NCBI GenBank assembly: GCA_030615865.1
Contig: JAUWYK010000077.1
Location: 1-8,354, forward strand
Direction: 5' to 3'
DNA length: 8,354 nt
Origin: Dehalococcoidia bacterium
GTDB lineage: Bacteria > Chloroflexota > Dehalococcoidia > Dehalococcoidales > JAUWYK01
Numbering within the stretch: the stretch's first letter is position 1; each line of letters begins with the position of its first letter. Below, piece after piece: positions 1 to 5,429 of this stretch. The notes under the pieces are model-generated. The model was not told the DNA's origin. It made no database searches and saw only the letters and a program-made list of their open reading frames with translations. Both the position numbers and the translations under genes were made by a program.

Positions 1-96
1 TCGGTTACTGCCAGTGGTGTCTTTATGGTCATCACGGGGGTCGCCCTCGGTGGGACTGGAGTGGTGCTATATCGGTTGAGTCAAATAGTGTCTTAG
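1..96 (+). CDS. C-terminal end of a membrane protein (5' part outside the window)
   Basis: Frame 1 is open from the first base to a TAG stop at 94-96 and gives 31 residues. These are a glycine- and valine-rich hydrophobic stretch of about 23 residues (SVTASGVFMVITGVALGGTG, then VVLY) followed by a short polar tail. This looks like the last transmembrane helix of an integral membrane protein. The style (small residues, a helix close to the C-terminus) recalls the last helix of CcdA-type thiol-disulfide transporters, but 31 residues cannot establish a family. No other frame offers a better explanation. The gene precedes the sulfur and Fe-S run by about 200 bp and a dyad, so it is probably a separate transcription unit. 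Confidence 0.45.
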   Translation, partial: SVTASGVFMVITGVALGGTGVVLYRLSQIVS

Positions 97-109
97 AAGT
101 TACCTCATG

Positions 110-139
110 AACCTTGAGAAAGGCAGGTTACTCAAGGTT
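110..139. promoter_or_regulatory. 9-bp perfect inverted repeat (hairpin or operator)
   Basis: AACCTTGAG (110-118) and CTCAAGGTT (131-139) are perfectly complementary around a 12-nt loop, 14 bp after the stop of the upstream membrane gene. There is no T-run on either side, so it is a poor intrinsic terminator. A related shorter dyad, CCTTGA (183-188) with TCAAGG (195-200), lies further on. Four copies of the same half-site in one intergenic region could also be operators for a regulator of the downstream ferredoxin and sulfur genes. Confidence 0.4.
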
Positions 140-228
140 ATAACTCTCCAGTAACAGGAACAACGGACTTTCTTCTTAGTTACCTTGAGAGCAATCAAGG
201 GGGAGGTTTAGCCTACTAGCCGACTTTA

Positions 229-237
229 TGTTATACT
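229..237 (+). promoter_or_regulatory. candidate extended -10 promoter upstream of the ferredoxin gene
   Basis: TG-T-TATACT (229-237) matches an extended -10 element, with 5 of 6 bases of the -10 hexamer. The -35 region (TTAGCC at 208-213, 18-bp spacer) is weak, as expected where an extended -10 compensates. It would start a leader of about 60 nt ending at a strong Shine-Dalgarno (GGGAGG, 292-297). An alternative upstream pair is TTGAGA (114-119) and TATAAC (139-144), but its 19-bp spacer is long and it overlaps the dyad. Confidence 0.35.
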
Positions 238-303
238 TTTACTACCCAAAAGACTGATAAAATAGAATATGGCGTTAGCTTAGGGCTATTAGGGAGGTGA
301 GGT

Positions 304-513
304 TTGAAGGTAAGGGTAGATAGAGACTTGTGTATTGGTGTTGGTAATTGCGTGGCTTTGGCACCGACAGTCTTCACCCTTGGGGAAGACAACAAAGCCG
401 TAGTCCTCGATCCTTCCTCTGTTGATGATGATACTATGCTAGAGGCTGCGGAAAGCTGTCCTGAGAATGCTATCATCGTCGAGGATGATGAAGGCCATCA
501 GTTGTATCCCTGA
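304..513 (+). CDS. small three-cysteine ferredoxin, probably [3Fe-4S]
   Basis: A 69-residue single-cluster ferredoxin, cytoplasmic, expected to carry electrons for a redox enzyme. The cluster motif is Cys10-x5-Cys16, then Cys52-Pro53 far downstream. The usual second ligand position (residue 13 in a CxxCxxC pattern) is valine, so only three cysteines are available. In the family this predicts a [3Fe-4S] cluster, or a labile [4Fe-4S] with a non-cysteine ligand. The protein is very acidic (DDD, EDDE), typical of ferredoxins that dock on basic partners. The start is TTG at 304, chosen because GGGAGG (292-297) lies 6 nt upstream and the Val-Asp-Arg-Asp-Leu-Cys opening is typical. It precedes the NifS-like gene by 130 bp and may be co-transcribed with it. 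Its partner is not evident; an Fe-S assembly or sulfur reductase role is inference. Confidence 0.88.
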   Translation: MKVRVDRDLCIGVGNCVALAPTVFTLGEDNKAVVLDPSSVDDDTMLEAAESCPENAIIVEDDEGHQLYP

Positions 514-643
514 GCCCGCAGACAGTTAATGCTATTCAAGTATGAAATGATTGCTGAGCCAATGAAGTGGGCTTGACGGACAGCTTCCTATCGCCCCAGA
601 AATAATAAGGCTAGGTTGAGGGTATAAATAGGGAGGTGCAGAT

Positions 644-1831
644 ATGAGAAAGGTATACTTAGACCATGCCTCAACTACCCCTCTTCTCCCCGAGGTTCGC
701 GAGGCGATGATACCGTTCCTGGATGAGGTTTTTGGCAATCCCTCCTCGCTCCATGACTGGGGTGATGCTGCCCGGGAAGCAGTAGATGTTGCTCGAGCCC
801 AGGTGGCTCAGCTTATTGGAGCCGGTGCCGAGGAAATAATCTTCACCGGTAGCGGCACTGAAAGTAACAATTTTGCCATTAAGGGGCTGGCGCTGGCTCA
901 ACAAAATAAGGGTAAGCATGTGGTTGTCTCTGCTATTGAGCATTTCTCGGTACTTCACTCAGCAAGAACCCTGGAGAAATGGGGCTTTGGGCTAAGTCTG
1001 ATTCCGGTGGATAAGTATGGCGTAGTTGACCCCGAGGATGTACGGCGAAGCATCAGGAAGGATACGGTACTGGTATCCGTTATGCATGCCAATGGTGAGG
1101 TGGGCACCATAGAGCCAATACAGGAGATTGCCAAAATAGCCAGAGAGAATAATGTGGTTTTCCATACTGATGCTGTGGCTGCGGCTGGAACCATCCCGGT
1201 TAATGTAAAGGAGTTGGGGATAGATACCTTGAGCCTGGCGGGAAACCAGTTCTATGGTCCAAAAGGAGTGGGCGCTCTCTGGGTGCGGAAGGGGGTACGT
1301 ATTATGCCTCTTCTTGATGGTGGGGTGCAAGAGGGAGGACGTCGTGCCGGCACGGAGAATATCCCGGCTATTGTCGGTCTGGGTAAGGCTGCTGAACTGG
1401 CTAAGAGCACTATGGCTGCCCGAATAGAGCATCTCACCCAGCTCCGTGATCGCTTATTGGATGGACTGCCAAGTAGGATTGACCACGTGGTGGTCACCGG
1501 TCATCCTCAGAATCGTCTTCCCGGAAATGCCAGCTTCTGTGTAGAGTTTATTGAGGGTGAATCAATGCTCATGTTGTTAAATAGCCAGGGGGTCGCCGTC
1601 TCCAGTGGCTCCGCCTGCACCTCAAGGGCACTTAAAGCCTCACACGTGCTCATCGCCATGGGGATACCTCACGAGCTGGCTCAGGGTTCACTCCTCTTCA
1701 GCTTCGGTATAGATAATACCCCCGAAGATATAGACTATGTCCTGGAAGTGCTGCCCCCTATTGTAGATAGGTTACGGCAGATGTCACCACTTTATTCCAA
1801 ATTCATCAAAGCAAGCAAAGGAGGCAAGTAA
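644..1831 (+). CDS. NifS/IscS-family protein lacking the PLP-binding lysine
   Basis: A 395-residue fold-type I aminotransferase-like protein, full length for IscS/NifS. Family landmarks in order are the N-terminal [15 protein letters not shown] (PLP phosphate region), His100 (stacks on PLP in active enzymes), HANGEVG, His174-Thr-Asp176, [13 protein letters not shown], and the sulfur-carrying loop SSGSACTS with Cys325. The lysine that forms the internal aldimine (the HK before FYGPKG in active enzymes) is replaced: the codons at 1244-1249 are AAC CAG, Asn201-Gln202. The PLP-contacting Gln of the DAVQAVG motif is Ala179. Canonical cysteine desulfurase activity is therefore unlikely, although cysteine 325 could still hold a persulfide or ligate a cluster. 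A. fulgidus IscS, also lysine-less, is established as inactive and was proposed to supply a cysteine ligand to IscU. Start ATG has GGGAGGTG at 631-638. It ends 1 bp before the iscU-like gene, indicating a complex. Family certain; the function is inferred. Confidence 0.93.
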   Translation: MRKVYLDHASTTPLLPEVREAMIPFLDEVFGNPSSLHDWGDAAREAVDVARAQVAQLIGAGAEEIIFTGSGTESNNFAIKGLALAQQNKGKHVVVSAIEHFSVLHSARTLEKWGFGLSLIPVDKYGVVDPEDVRRSIRKDTVLVSVMHANGEVGTIEPIQEIAKIARENNVVFHTDAVAAAGTIPVNVKELGIDTLSLAGNQFYGPKGVGALWVRKGVRIMPLLDGGVQEGGRRAGTENIPAIVGLGKAAELAKSTMAARIEHLTQLRDRLLDGLPSRIDHVVVTGHPQNRLPGNASFCVEFIEGESMLMLLNSQGVAVSSGSACTSRALKASHVLIAMGIPHELAQGSLLFSFGIDNTPEDIDYVLEVLPPIVDRLRQMSPLYSKFIKASKGGK

Positions 1832-1832
1832 C

Positions 1833-2225
1833 ATGCCAGTCTATAGCGAAAAGGTAATGGAACACTTCATGAACCCCCGTAATGTGGGTGAGATTGAGAA
1901 CCCTGATGGGATTGGCGAGGAAGGTAATCCAGTGTGCGGGGATATGATGACCTTCTACATTAAGGTCAAAGATGACCGGCTAGAAGATGTTAAGTTCAAG
2001 ACCTTCGGTTGCGGGGCAGCGATTGCTGTTTCCAGCATAGTTAGTGAAATGGCTAAGGGCAAGACGCTGGAGGAAGCGATGAAAATCACCCCGCGTTCGG
2101 TGGCTGACGAACTGGAGGGATTGCCCAAGAATAAGTTTCACTGCTCTAATCTTGGTGCCCAAGCTCTGAATAAAGCTATAAAAGATTACCTGAGCAAAAA
2201 GGAAACGGGAGGAGGGAAGGAGTGA
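1833..2225 (+). CDS. iscU: IscU/NifU N-terminal-type Fe-S cluster scaffold
   Basis: A 130-residue U-type scaffold on which [2Fe-2S] clusters are built before transfer to apoproteins. The three cluster cysteines are present, Cys35 (in CGD), Cys60 (in TFGCGAAIA) and Cys104 (in HCS), with Asp37 and His103, the usual auxiliary ligands. The opening Tyr-Ser-Glu-Lys-Val and NPRNVG are typical. The LPPVK motif recognised by the HscA chaperone is replaced by LPKNK, so a dedicated HscA/HscB pair is probably not used, and none is encoded here. There is a lysine/glycine-rich C-terminal tail after residue 120. The Shine-Dalgarno AAAGGAGG (1817-1824) lies inside the end of the NifS-like gene. The gap to that gene is 1 bp and the stop overlaps the next start, so this is one translationally coupled unit. 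Its normal sulfur donor, an active IscS, is missing from the operon. Confidence 0.94.
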   Translation: MPVYSEKVMEHFMNPRNVGEIENPDGIGEEGNPVCGDMMTFYIKVKDDRLEDVKFKTFGCGAAIAVSSIVSEMAKGKTLEEAMKITPRSVADELEGLPKNKFHCSNLGAQALNKAIKDYLSKKETGGGKE

Positions 2226-2410
2226 TGGCAGAGCAAAAAGAGAAAAAGGAGCACCTTTTCTGTCCCTACTGTGACGAGGAGATAATGAAGGCAGATTTTC
2301 CCTACTGCCAGGCTTGCGGGTTAACTATATTCTATTGTCCCAAGTGCCGAAAGCCAGTACCCCGGGATAAGAGAGTCTGCCCCTATTGCGGGGCTGAGAT
2401 TCGGGGCTGA
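2225..2410 (+). CDS. small double zinc-ribbon protein
   Basis: A 61-residue protein with four CxxC knuckles, at residues 13-16, 28-31, 38-41 and 52-55 (counted from the ATG), enough for two structural Zn (or Fe) sites. The first pair is CPYC and CQAC, the second CPKC and CPYC, as in tandem zinc-ribbon or rubredoxin-like domains. The N-terminus is a lysine/glutamate-rich stretch. I do not recognise a named family. ATG at 2225 overlaps the iscU-like stop (TGATG) and has GGAAGGAG just upstream; a GTG at 2222 would add one residue. The tight coupling to the scaffold gene suggests it acts with the NifS-like/IscU pair, for instance as an adaptor or metal/sulfur-handling accessory. That is inference from position only. 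Confidence 0.8.
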   Translation: MAEQKEKKEHLFCPYCDEEIMKADFPYCQACGLTIFYCPKCRKPVPRDKRVCPYCGAEIRG

Positions 2411-2438
2411 AGTCGCCCTGTTGTAAGAGGTTCGGACT

Positions 2439-2690
2439 ATGGTAAATTTTAGGTCACCGAAGCAGGCTCATCAAATCTTAGATTGTATAGGTCTCTACTG
2501 CCCAATGCCAGTTGTAAAAACTAGGCAGGAAATGGACAAGCTCGCTATCGGCGAAATCCTAGAGGTATTAGCAGATGACCCTGCTGCGGAGGAGGATCTC
2601 AAGGCTTGGGCTAAGCGGACCGGGCAGAAAATACTTGAGATAGAGAAAACCGATGAGGGGATGAGATTTCTCATATTAAAAGAAAAATAG
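2439..2690 (+). CDS. tusA: TusA-family sulfur carrier
   Basis: An 83-residue member of the TusA/SirA/YedF family, small cytoplasmic carriers that hold a persulfide on one cysteine and pass it to partners such as DsrE or TusE/DsrC. The signature is clear: Leu14-Asp15, Gly18-Leu19, Cys21-Pro-Met-Pro24 and the following VVKT, with Cys21 the persulfide site. The usual DDPAAEEDLKAWAKRTG segment follows (residues about 46-62). An extra Cys16, five residues before the active cysteine, is not part of the general signature. The start ATG is preceded by AAGAGG (2425-2430) at 8 nt. It lies 28 bp after the zinc-ribbon gene and 9 bp before the DsrE gene. TusA-DsrE pairs are established sulfane-sulfur transfer partners in sulfur oxidisers. 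Here the pair could supply sulfur to the IscU system or to DsrC. Confidence 0.93.
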   Translation: MVNFRSPKQAHQILDCIGLYCPMPVVKTRQEMDKLAIGEILEVLADDPAAEEDLKAWAKRTGQKILEIEKTDEGMRFLILKEK

Positions 2691-2699
2691 GAGGTAGTT

Positions 2700-3068
2700 A
2701 TGGCTAAGAAAAAGCATATCCTCTACGTTCAAACAAGCGGTATTGATACACCAAAGCGTCTTTACTCGCCTTTCGTCCTGGGCATGACAGCCAAGGCGAT
2801 GGATATTGATGCTACCATCTATTTCCTCGGTCTGGGAGTAACGGTGGTAAAGAAAGGTGAGGCAGAGAAGGTCAAAGAGGGCAACTTTCCCACCGTGAAG
2901 GAAATAATGGACCAAGCAGCGGCAGCCGGGGTCAAATTCCTAGTCTGTGAACAGAGTACCCAGTTGCTCAACCTCGACAGGGGAGACTTCGTAGAAGAAG
3001 CCAAGGTTGTGGGAGCTGCTACATTGAACGACCTGGTTCTGGATGCTGACGCCACTATGTGGTTCTAG
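2700..3068 (+). CDS. DsrE-family sulfurtransferase
   Basis: A 122-residue protein of the DsrE/DsrF/YchN-like fold: an N-terminal beta strand (KKHILYVQTS), a helix over the FVLGMTAKAMD region, a strand with FLGLG, and a central strand FLVC ending in Cys83. Cys83 aligns in position with the persulfide-forming cysteine of DsrE after the third strand. It is probably a soluble oligomer accepting sulfur from TusA. The start has AGGAGG (2689-2694) overlapping the tusA stop, so the two genes are tightly coupled. It is the last gene of the rightward run. It differs from the DsrE2 type, since no N-terminal membrane helix is visible. It is not part of a dsrEFH triplet, which argues against a classic reverse-Dsr tRNA/sulfur oxidation cluster. 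Confidence 0.87.
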   Translation: MAKKKHILYVQTSGIDTPKRLYSPFVLGMTAKAMDIDATIYFLGLGVTVVKKGEAEKVKEGNFPTVKEIMDQAAAAGVKFLVCEQSTQLLNLDRGDFVEEAKVVGAATLNDLVLDADATMWF

Positions 3069-3151
3069 GTAAAGCAAAACATAGACCTGCTCAAGTTCTC
3101 CATTCGATGCCGAAGGAAGGTATTTCCTCCCCAAGTAGACAACGCTTGGTG

Positions 3152-3177
3152 CAAGCCCACAAGGCACGAGTGGCTTG
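3152..3177. terminator. weak hairpin between convergent operons
   Basis: CAAGCC(C)AC at 3152-3160 pairs with GTGGCTTG at 3170-3177 (8 bp with one bulged C, 9-nt loop). It sits between the end of the DsrE gene and the end of the convergent DUF2148 gene, where a shared bidirectional terminator would be expected. No T-tract follows on either strand, so an intrinsic terminator is doubtful. Nothing else recognisable was seen in 3069-3200. Confidence 0.3.
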
Positions 3178-3200
3178 ACCATAATTAGGGAATCCTATAT

Positions 3201-4055
3201 TCACTTTTTCAGCTTCTTCCTCATCTCGGCTACTTCGGCTGCCTTCCGTCCGGCCAACTCCATAAGGCGTCCCAATACCTCATCGCGCTTACGTGTTATT
3301 TCAGGGTCCTCCTTTGGAATAACCCATCTGGGTGACCCCATATCTTGCTCCCAATCCTGTCTGGTTTTTAGCCAGGGGATAGAAGAGGGAGTAGCAAACG
3401 GCATAAATGTGGCCGGGAAAAAGTTACGAATATAATCCTGCCACCATTCGTAAGAAAAATTCCCTTCATCTATGGCGGGCCGGCTATAAAACCAGAGCTC
3501 TCGGCAAGACACCAGGGGAAGAGCAAGAATGTAACTGACACCATCCACGTAACCTAACATATTGGCAAATGCTCCCTCAAATATGGCTATCCTATTTTCA
3601 ACATTGTACTGCGAGGCAGCGGCACAGGCCCAACTGCAAGCTGTTCCAAAATCGAGCACCTTCCAATTACAGGAAGGGCCTTGCCCTAATACTCCAAAAT
3701 TGCGGTTTTGCCTCGCGTACTTATTGAACTCGGCGCAGGTTTTGAAACCACAGGCGCCACAATCCCATCCCATCTCCGACACGGTCAGGTCGGCACCAAA
3801 GAGAATCATGACCGGTGGTTCCCCGGCTTCAAATAACTTCCTGTATCCATTAGCCAGTTGAATAGCATGAGGTTGTATCTCTCCAAGCACCTCAAACATC
3901 TCTACTATCGGCAACATCTCCTGTTCTTGTGTTAAAACCACTACCTGGAGTTTTAGCCTGCCCGTTGTCTGAGGAGCTTTAAGGGCCGCCTGGGCACACT
4001 TGGCAGCCGTATCCAGCAATTTCTCATGTACCAGTTTCCTGCCATCAATGATCAC
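3201..4055 (-). CDS. DUF2148 ferredoxin-domain protein, long form
   Basis: A 284-residue protein of the DUF2148 (COG4739) family, whose function is unknown. It has a likely Fe-S motif Cys99-x2-Cys102-x4-Cys107 (in DCGACGFKTC) with Cys129 in GPSC as the fourth ligand, as in the family. The segment from about 129 to 190 keeps the family core (GPSCNWKVLDFG, NVENR, LPLVSC). After residue 190 comes an aromatic-rich stretch (YEWWQDY, FFP) and a charged helical tail (about 250-284) that could be coiled coil. No signal peptide or membrane helix is seen. The start is GTG at 4055, sharing one base with the TAG stop of the upstream paralogue (TAGTG), with AAAGGAGG 8 nt upstream. The 1-bp overlap suggests the two proteins form a heteromer. 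The physiological role is unknown; an electron-transfer or Fe-S role is inferred from the cysteines. Confidence 0.85.
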   Translation of the reverse strand: MIIDGRKLVHEKLLDTAAKCAQAALKAPQTTGRLKLQVVVLTQEQEMLPIVEMFEVLGEIQPHAIQLANGYRKLFEAGEPPVMILFGADLTVSEMGWDCGACGFKTCAEFNKYARQNRNFGVLGQGPSCNWKVLDFGTACSWACAAASQYNVENRIAIFEGAFANMLGYVDGVSYILALPLVSCRELWFYSRPAIDEGNFSYEWWQDYIRNFFPATFMPFATPSSIPWLKTRQDWEQDMGSPRWVIPKEDPEITRKRDEVLGRLMELAGRKAAEVAEMRKKLKK

Positions 4056-4834
4056 TATTTGGTCCTCCTTTGTCTTGTCGGTCGCCTAGCCGGGTCCCAT
4101 ATGCGGTAGTCAGGGCTCGCCTGTCTATGCAATATATATTGTTTACGTACCTGGTCAATCACTTTCCCCATGTTGACTAGGTGATAATCTGGATTAATAT
4201 CTATATAGGGATTCTTCGACCTGGCAGAAAGAGGTAAACCGACCACAAACGCACAGTTTGGACAGTAGCCCAACTTCTGCCCGGCTACCCCGATGGTCAT
4301 AAAGGGACGTGTGTCTACAAATAATCTGCTTGCCATCCATAAAGCGGCACCCACCGAGAAGCCAAGGTCGACCGAGCGAAAACTACAAAGAGGACCATTC
4401 ATCAGTCCTTCATACTTCTTTACTTTCTCCGTGGGGTCGATTATTCCCATCTTGCCACTTCGGCGACTGTATACGTAGCTGCAATCCGGCCTTCCGCCAC
4501 ATAAGCCGCAGCCTGCATCAAAGGGGTCGACCAGAGCACGATAACTTCCCAGAAACACTATTGCGTCTGATTCCCTGGCCATCACCGCTTCATATTTAAA
4601 CAGGTTTTCCGTTATGCGATTTCCTTCAAGAGCAAGTTCCTCCATCTTCCTGGCCAGTCTTTCTATCTCCTCCTCATCCGACAGAATATGGCCCTCAATA
4701 TGCGGGGCGCCACTGGCGCAGGGTGCTGTTAAAGCCGCATTCATCATAAGTCTTCCAGCAATCTCTACATTCTCCCTCCTGGCTCTATCTCCCGCCGTAT
4801 AGGGCGGCCACTCTTGAATCCTTATACTAACCAT
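4055..4834 (-). CDS. DUF2148 ferredoxin-domain protein, paralogue of the next gene
   Basis: A 259-residue DUF2148 (COG4739) protein. The Fe-S motif is Cys109-x2-Cys112-x5-Cys118 (CGLCGGRPDC) with Cys150 in GPLC. The family core follows: GPLCSFRSVDLGFSVGAA, VDTRPFMTIGVAGQKLG and VVGLPLSARSKNPY. A second CxxC pair, Cys191-Pro-Asn-Cys194, lies inside the core and could bind another metal or act as a redox pair; it is absent from the shorter-spaced partner. A helical segment with Glu and Arg (about 52-70) precedes the ferredoxin part. The start ATG has AAGGAGG (4844-4850) at 9 nt and a good candidate promoter at 4881-4910. It is the first gene of a two-gene leftward operon. The function is not established for the family; a redox or Fe-S role is inferred. 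Confidence 0.87.
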   Translation of the reverse strand: MVSIRIQEWPPYTAGDRARRENVEIAGRLMMNAALTAPCASGAPHIEGHILSDEEEIERLARKMEELALEGNRITENLFKYEAVMARESDAIVFLGSYRALVDPFDAGCGLCGGRPDCSYVYSRRSGKMGIIDPTEKVKKYEGLMNGPLCSFRSVDLGFSVGAALWMASRLFVDTRPFMTIGVAGQKLGYCPNCAFVVGLPLSARSKNPYIDINPDYHLVNMGKVIDQVRKQYILHRQASPDYRIWDPARRPTRQRRTK

Positions 4835-4880
4835 ACCTTTCTTCCTCCTTCTTTATTTTAGTCACTTTTATTAATTTGTC

Positions 4881-4910
4881 AGTATAGCCACGACTCTGGG
4901 TTGGGTTCAA
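4881..4910 (-). promoter_or_regulatory. candidate promoter for the DUF2148 operon
   Basis: Reading leftward, TTGAAC (4905-4910) and TATACT (4881-4886) are separated by 18 bp. They match the sigma-70 -35 hexamer at 4 of 6 and the -10 at 5 of 6. The predicted transcript starts near 4874, about 24 nt before the Shine-Dalgarno AAGGAGG of the first DUF2148 gene. A second leftward possibility has a perfect TTGACA (4965-4970) but a poor -10 (TAATGT, 4942-4947). Confidence 0.5.
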
Positions 4911-4999
4911 AAGTTGGTCAATTTTTCAGCCTACCTAGAGGACATTAGCAAAACACCTTCCCCTTGTCAAGTAAGTGAAAGGGATTTACTCTTAGAAAT

Positions 5000-5281
5000 G
5001 TGAGGTATGAAGCTAGATATTGGATAGATATTTTAACAAAAATAACCAAACTTATGTATAATCTGGATAAAAATAATTTCAACGTAGTTCTAGAATTACG
5101 AGGACGCAGGAGACCGTATTATACCAAGAATGCAAATGAATTGAGGCTTCCGCAGAAGGTTGAAGGTACTGATATATTTATGGAAACCAACTTAAGTTCG
5201 AACCAGATAGTAAACGTTTGTAAGAGCATTATTGCGTTATTTGGATATTCAGAACAAGAATTCACTATAGAAACTCATTAA
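5000..5281 (+). CDS. orphan small ORF in an AT-rich island
   Basis: A 93-residue open frame that I do not recognise. It contains no cysteine pair, signal peptide or membrane helix. It is rich in Asn, Lys, Ile and Tyr, with a mixed amphipathic pattern that looks like a real small folded protein (IDILTKITKLMYNLDK near the start, a likely helix around IVNVCKSIIALFGYSEQEF at the end). The GTG start at 5000 has no proper Shine-Dalgarno: AAGGGA at 4979-4984 is 15 nt away. A weak promoter, TTGTCA (4964-4969) with TACTCT (4987-4992), would start RNA near 5000, so a leaderless message is possible. The base composition is clearly more AT-rich than all neighbours, which fits horizontal acquisition or a relic. 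Whether it is expressed is uncertain. Confidence 0.4.
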   Translation: MRYEARYWIDILTKITKLMYNLDKNNFNVVLELRGRRRPYYTKNANELRLPQKVEGTDIFMETNLSSNQIVNVCKSIIALFGYSEQEFTIETH

Positions 5282-5294
5282 AAAGCTAGATTAA

Positions 5295-5411
5295 AAGCAG
5301 TCAAGAACGACTGAAAGTCGGGCAAAGCCTTTATTCTTGACGGCTGGTGAAGTGGAAAATAATGAGAACTGGGGGGAGCTGTTAGTTAATTACCTAAAAA
5401 AGTTGACTTAA
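5295..5411 (+). pseudogene. possible coding relic after the orphan ORF
   Basis: Between a TAA at 5292-5294 and a TAA at 5409-5411, one frame encodes 38 residues that look protein-like (KPLFLTAGEVENNENWGELL and then a basic-aliphatic end VNYLKKLT), with no start codon or ribosome site. It lies just after the orphan ORF in the same AT-rich island and could be the tail of a degraded gene. The same bases form the strong inverted repeat at 5296-5345, so the open frame may be chance. I cannot assign a family. Confidence 0.2.
5296..5345. repeat. branched inverted repeat (possible three-way junction)
   Basis: The outer arms AGCAGTCAAGAA (5296-5307) and TTCTTGACGGCT (5334-5345) pair over 12 positions with a single mismatch. 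Inside are two further perfect stems side by side: CGAC-TGAAA-GTCG (5308-5320) and GGC-AAA-GCC (5321-5329), followed by a TTTA linker. This gives a compact branched fold on either strand. It lies 14 bp after the orphan ORF and about 85 bp beyond the dsrC end. No T-run follows, so it is not a typical terminator. It could be a structured RNA, a REP-like palindrome or the end of a mobile element. Confidence 0.5.
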
Positions 5412-5429
5412 ACCGACAGGTGCCTAAAT

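Noticed and set aside
573..604. TTGACG before the NifS-like gene as a -35 box
   Set aside because: No acceptable -10 hexamer occurs at 16-19 bp. The nearest AT-rich hexamer is too far away.
992..1497. Leftward open frames of 81-146 codons inside the NifS-like gene
   Set aside because: They overlap a fully conserved gene on the other strand and have low-complexity, non-protein-like products.
3108..3132. GGAA...TTCC short palindrome as a terminator after the DsrE gene
   Set aside because: The stem is only 4-5 bp and is not followed by a T-run.
5308..5345. Resemblance of the TGAAA-loop stem to group II intron domain V
   Set aside because: The conserved domain V bulge and basal stem are absent and no reverse transcriptase or maturase is encoded nearby.
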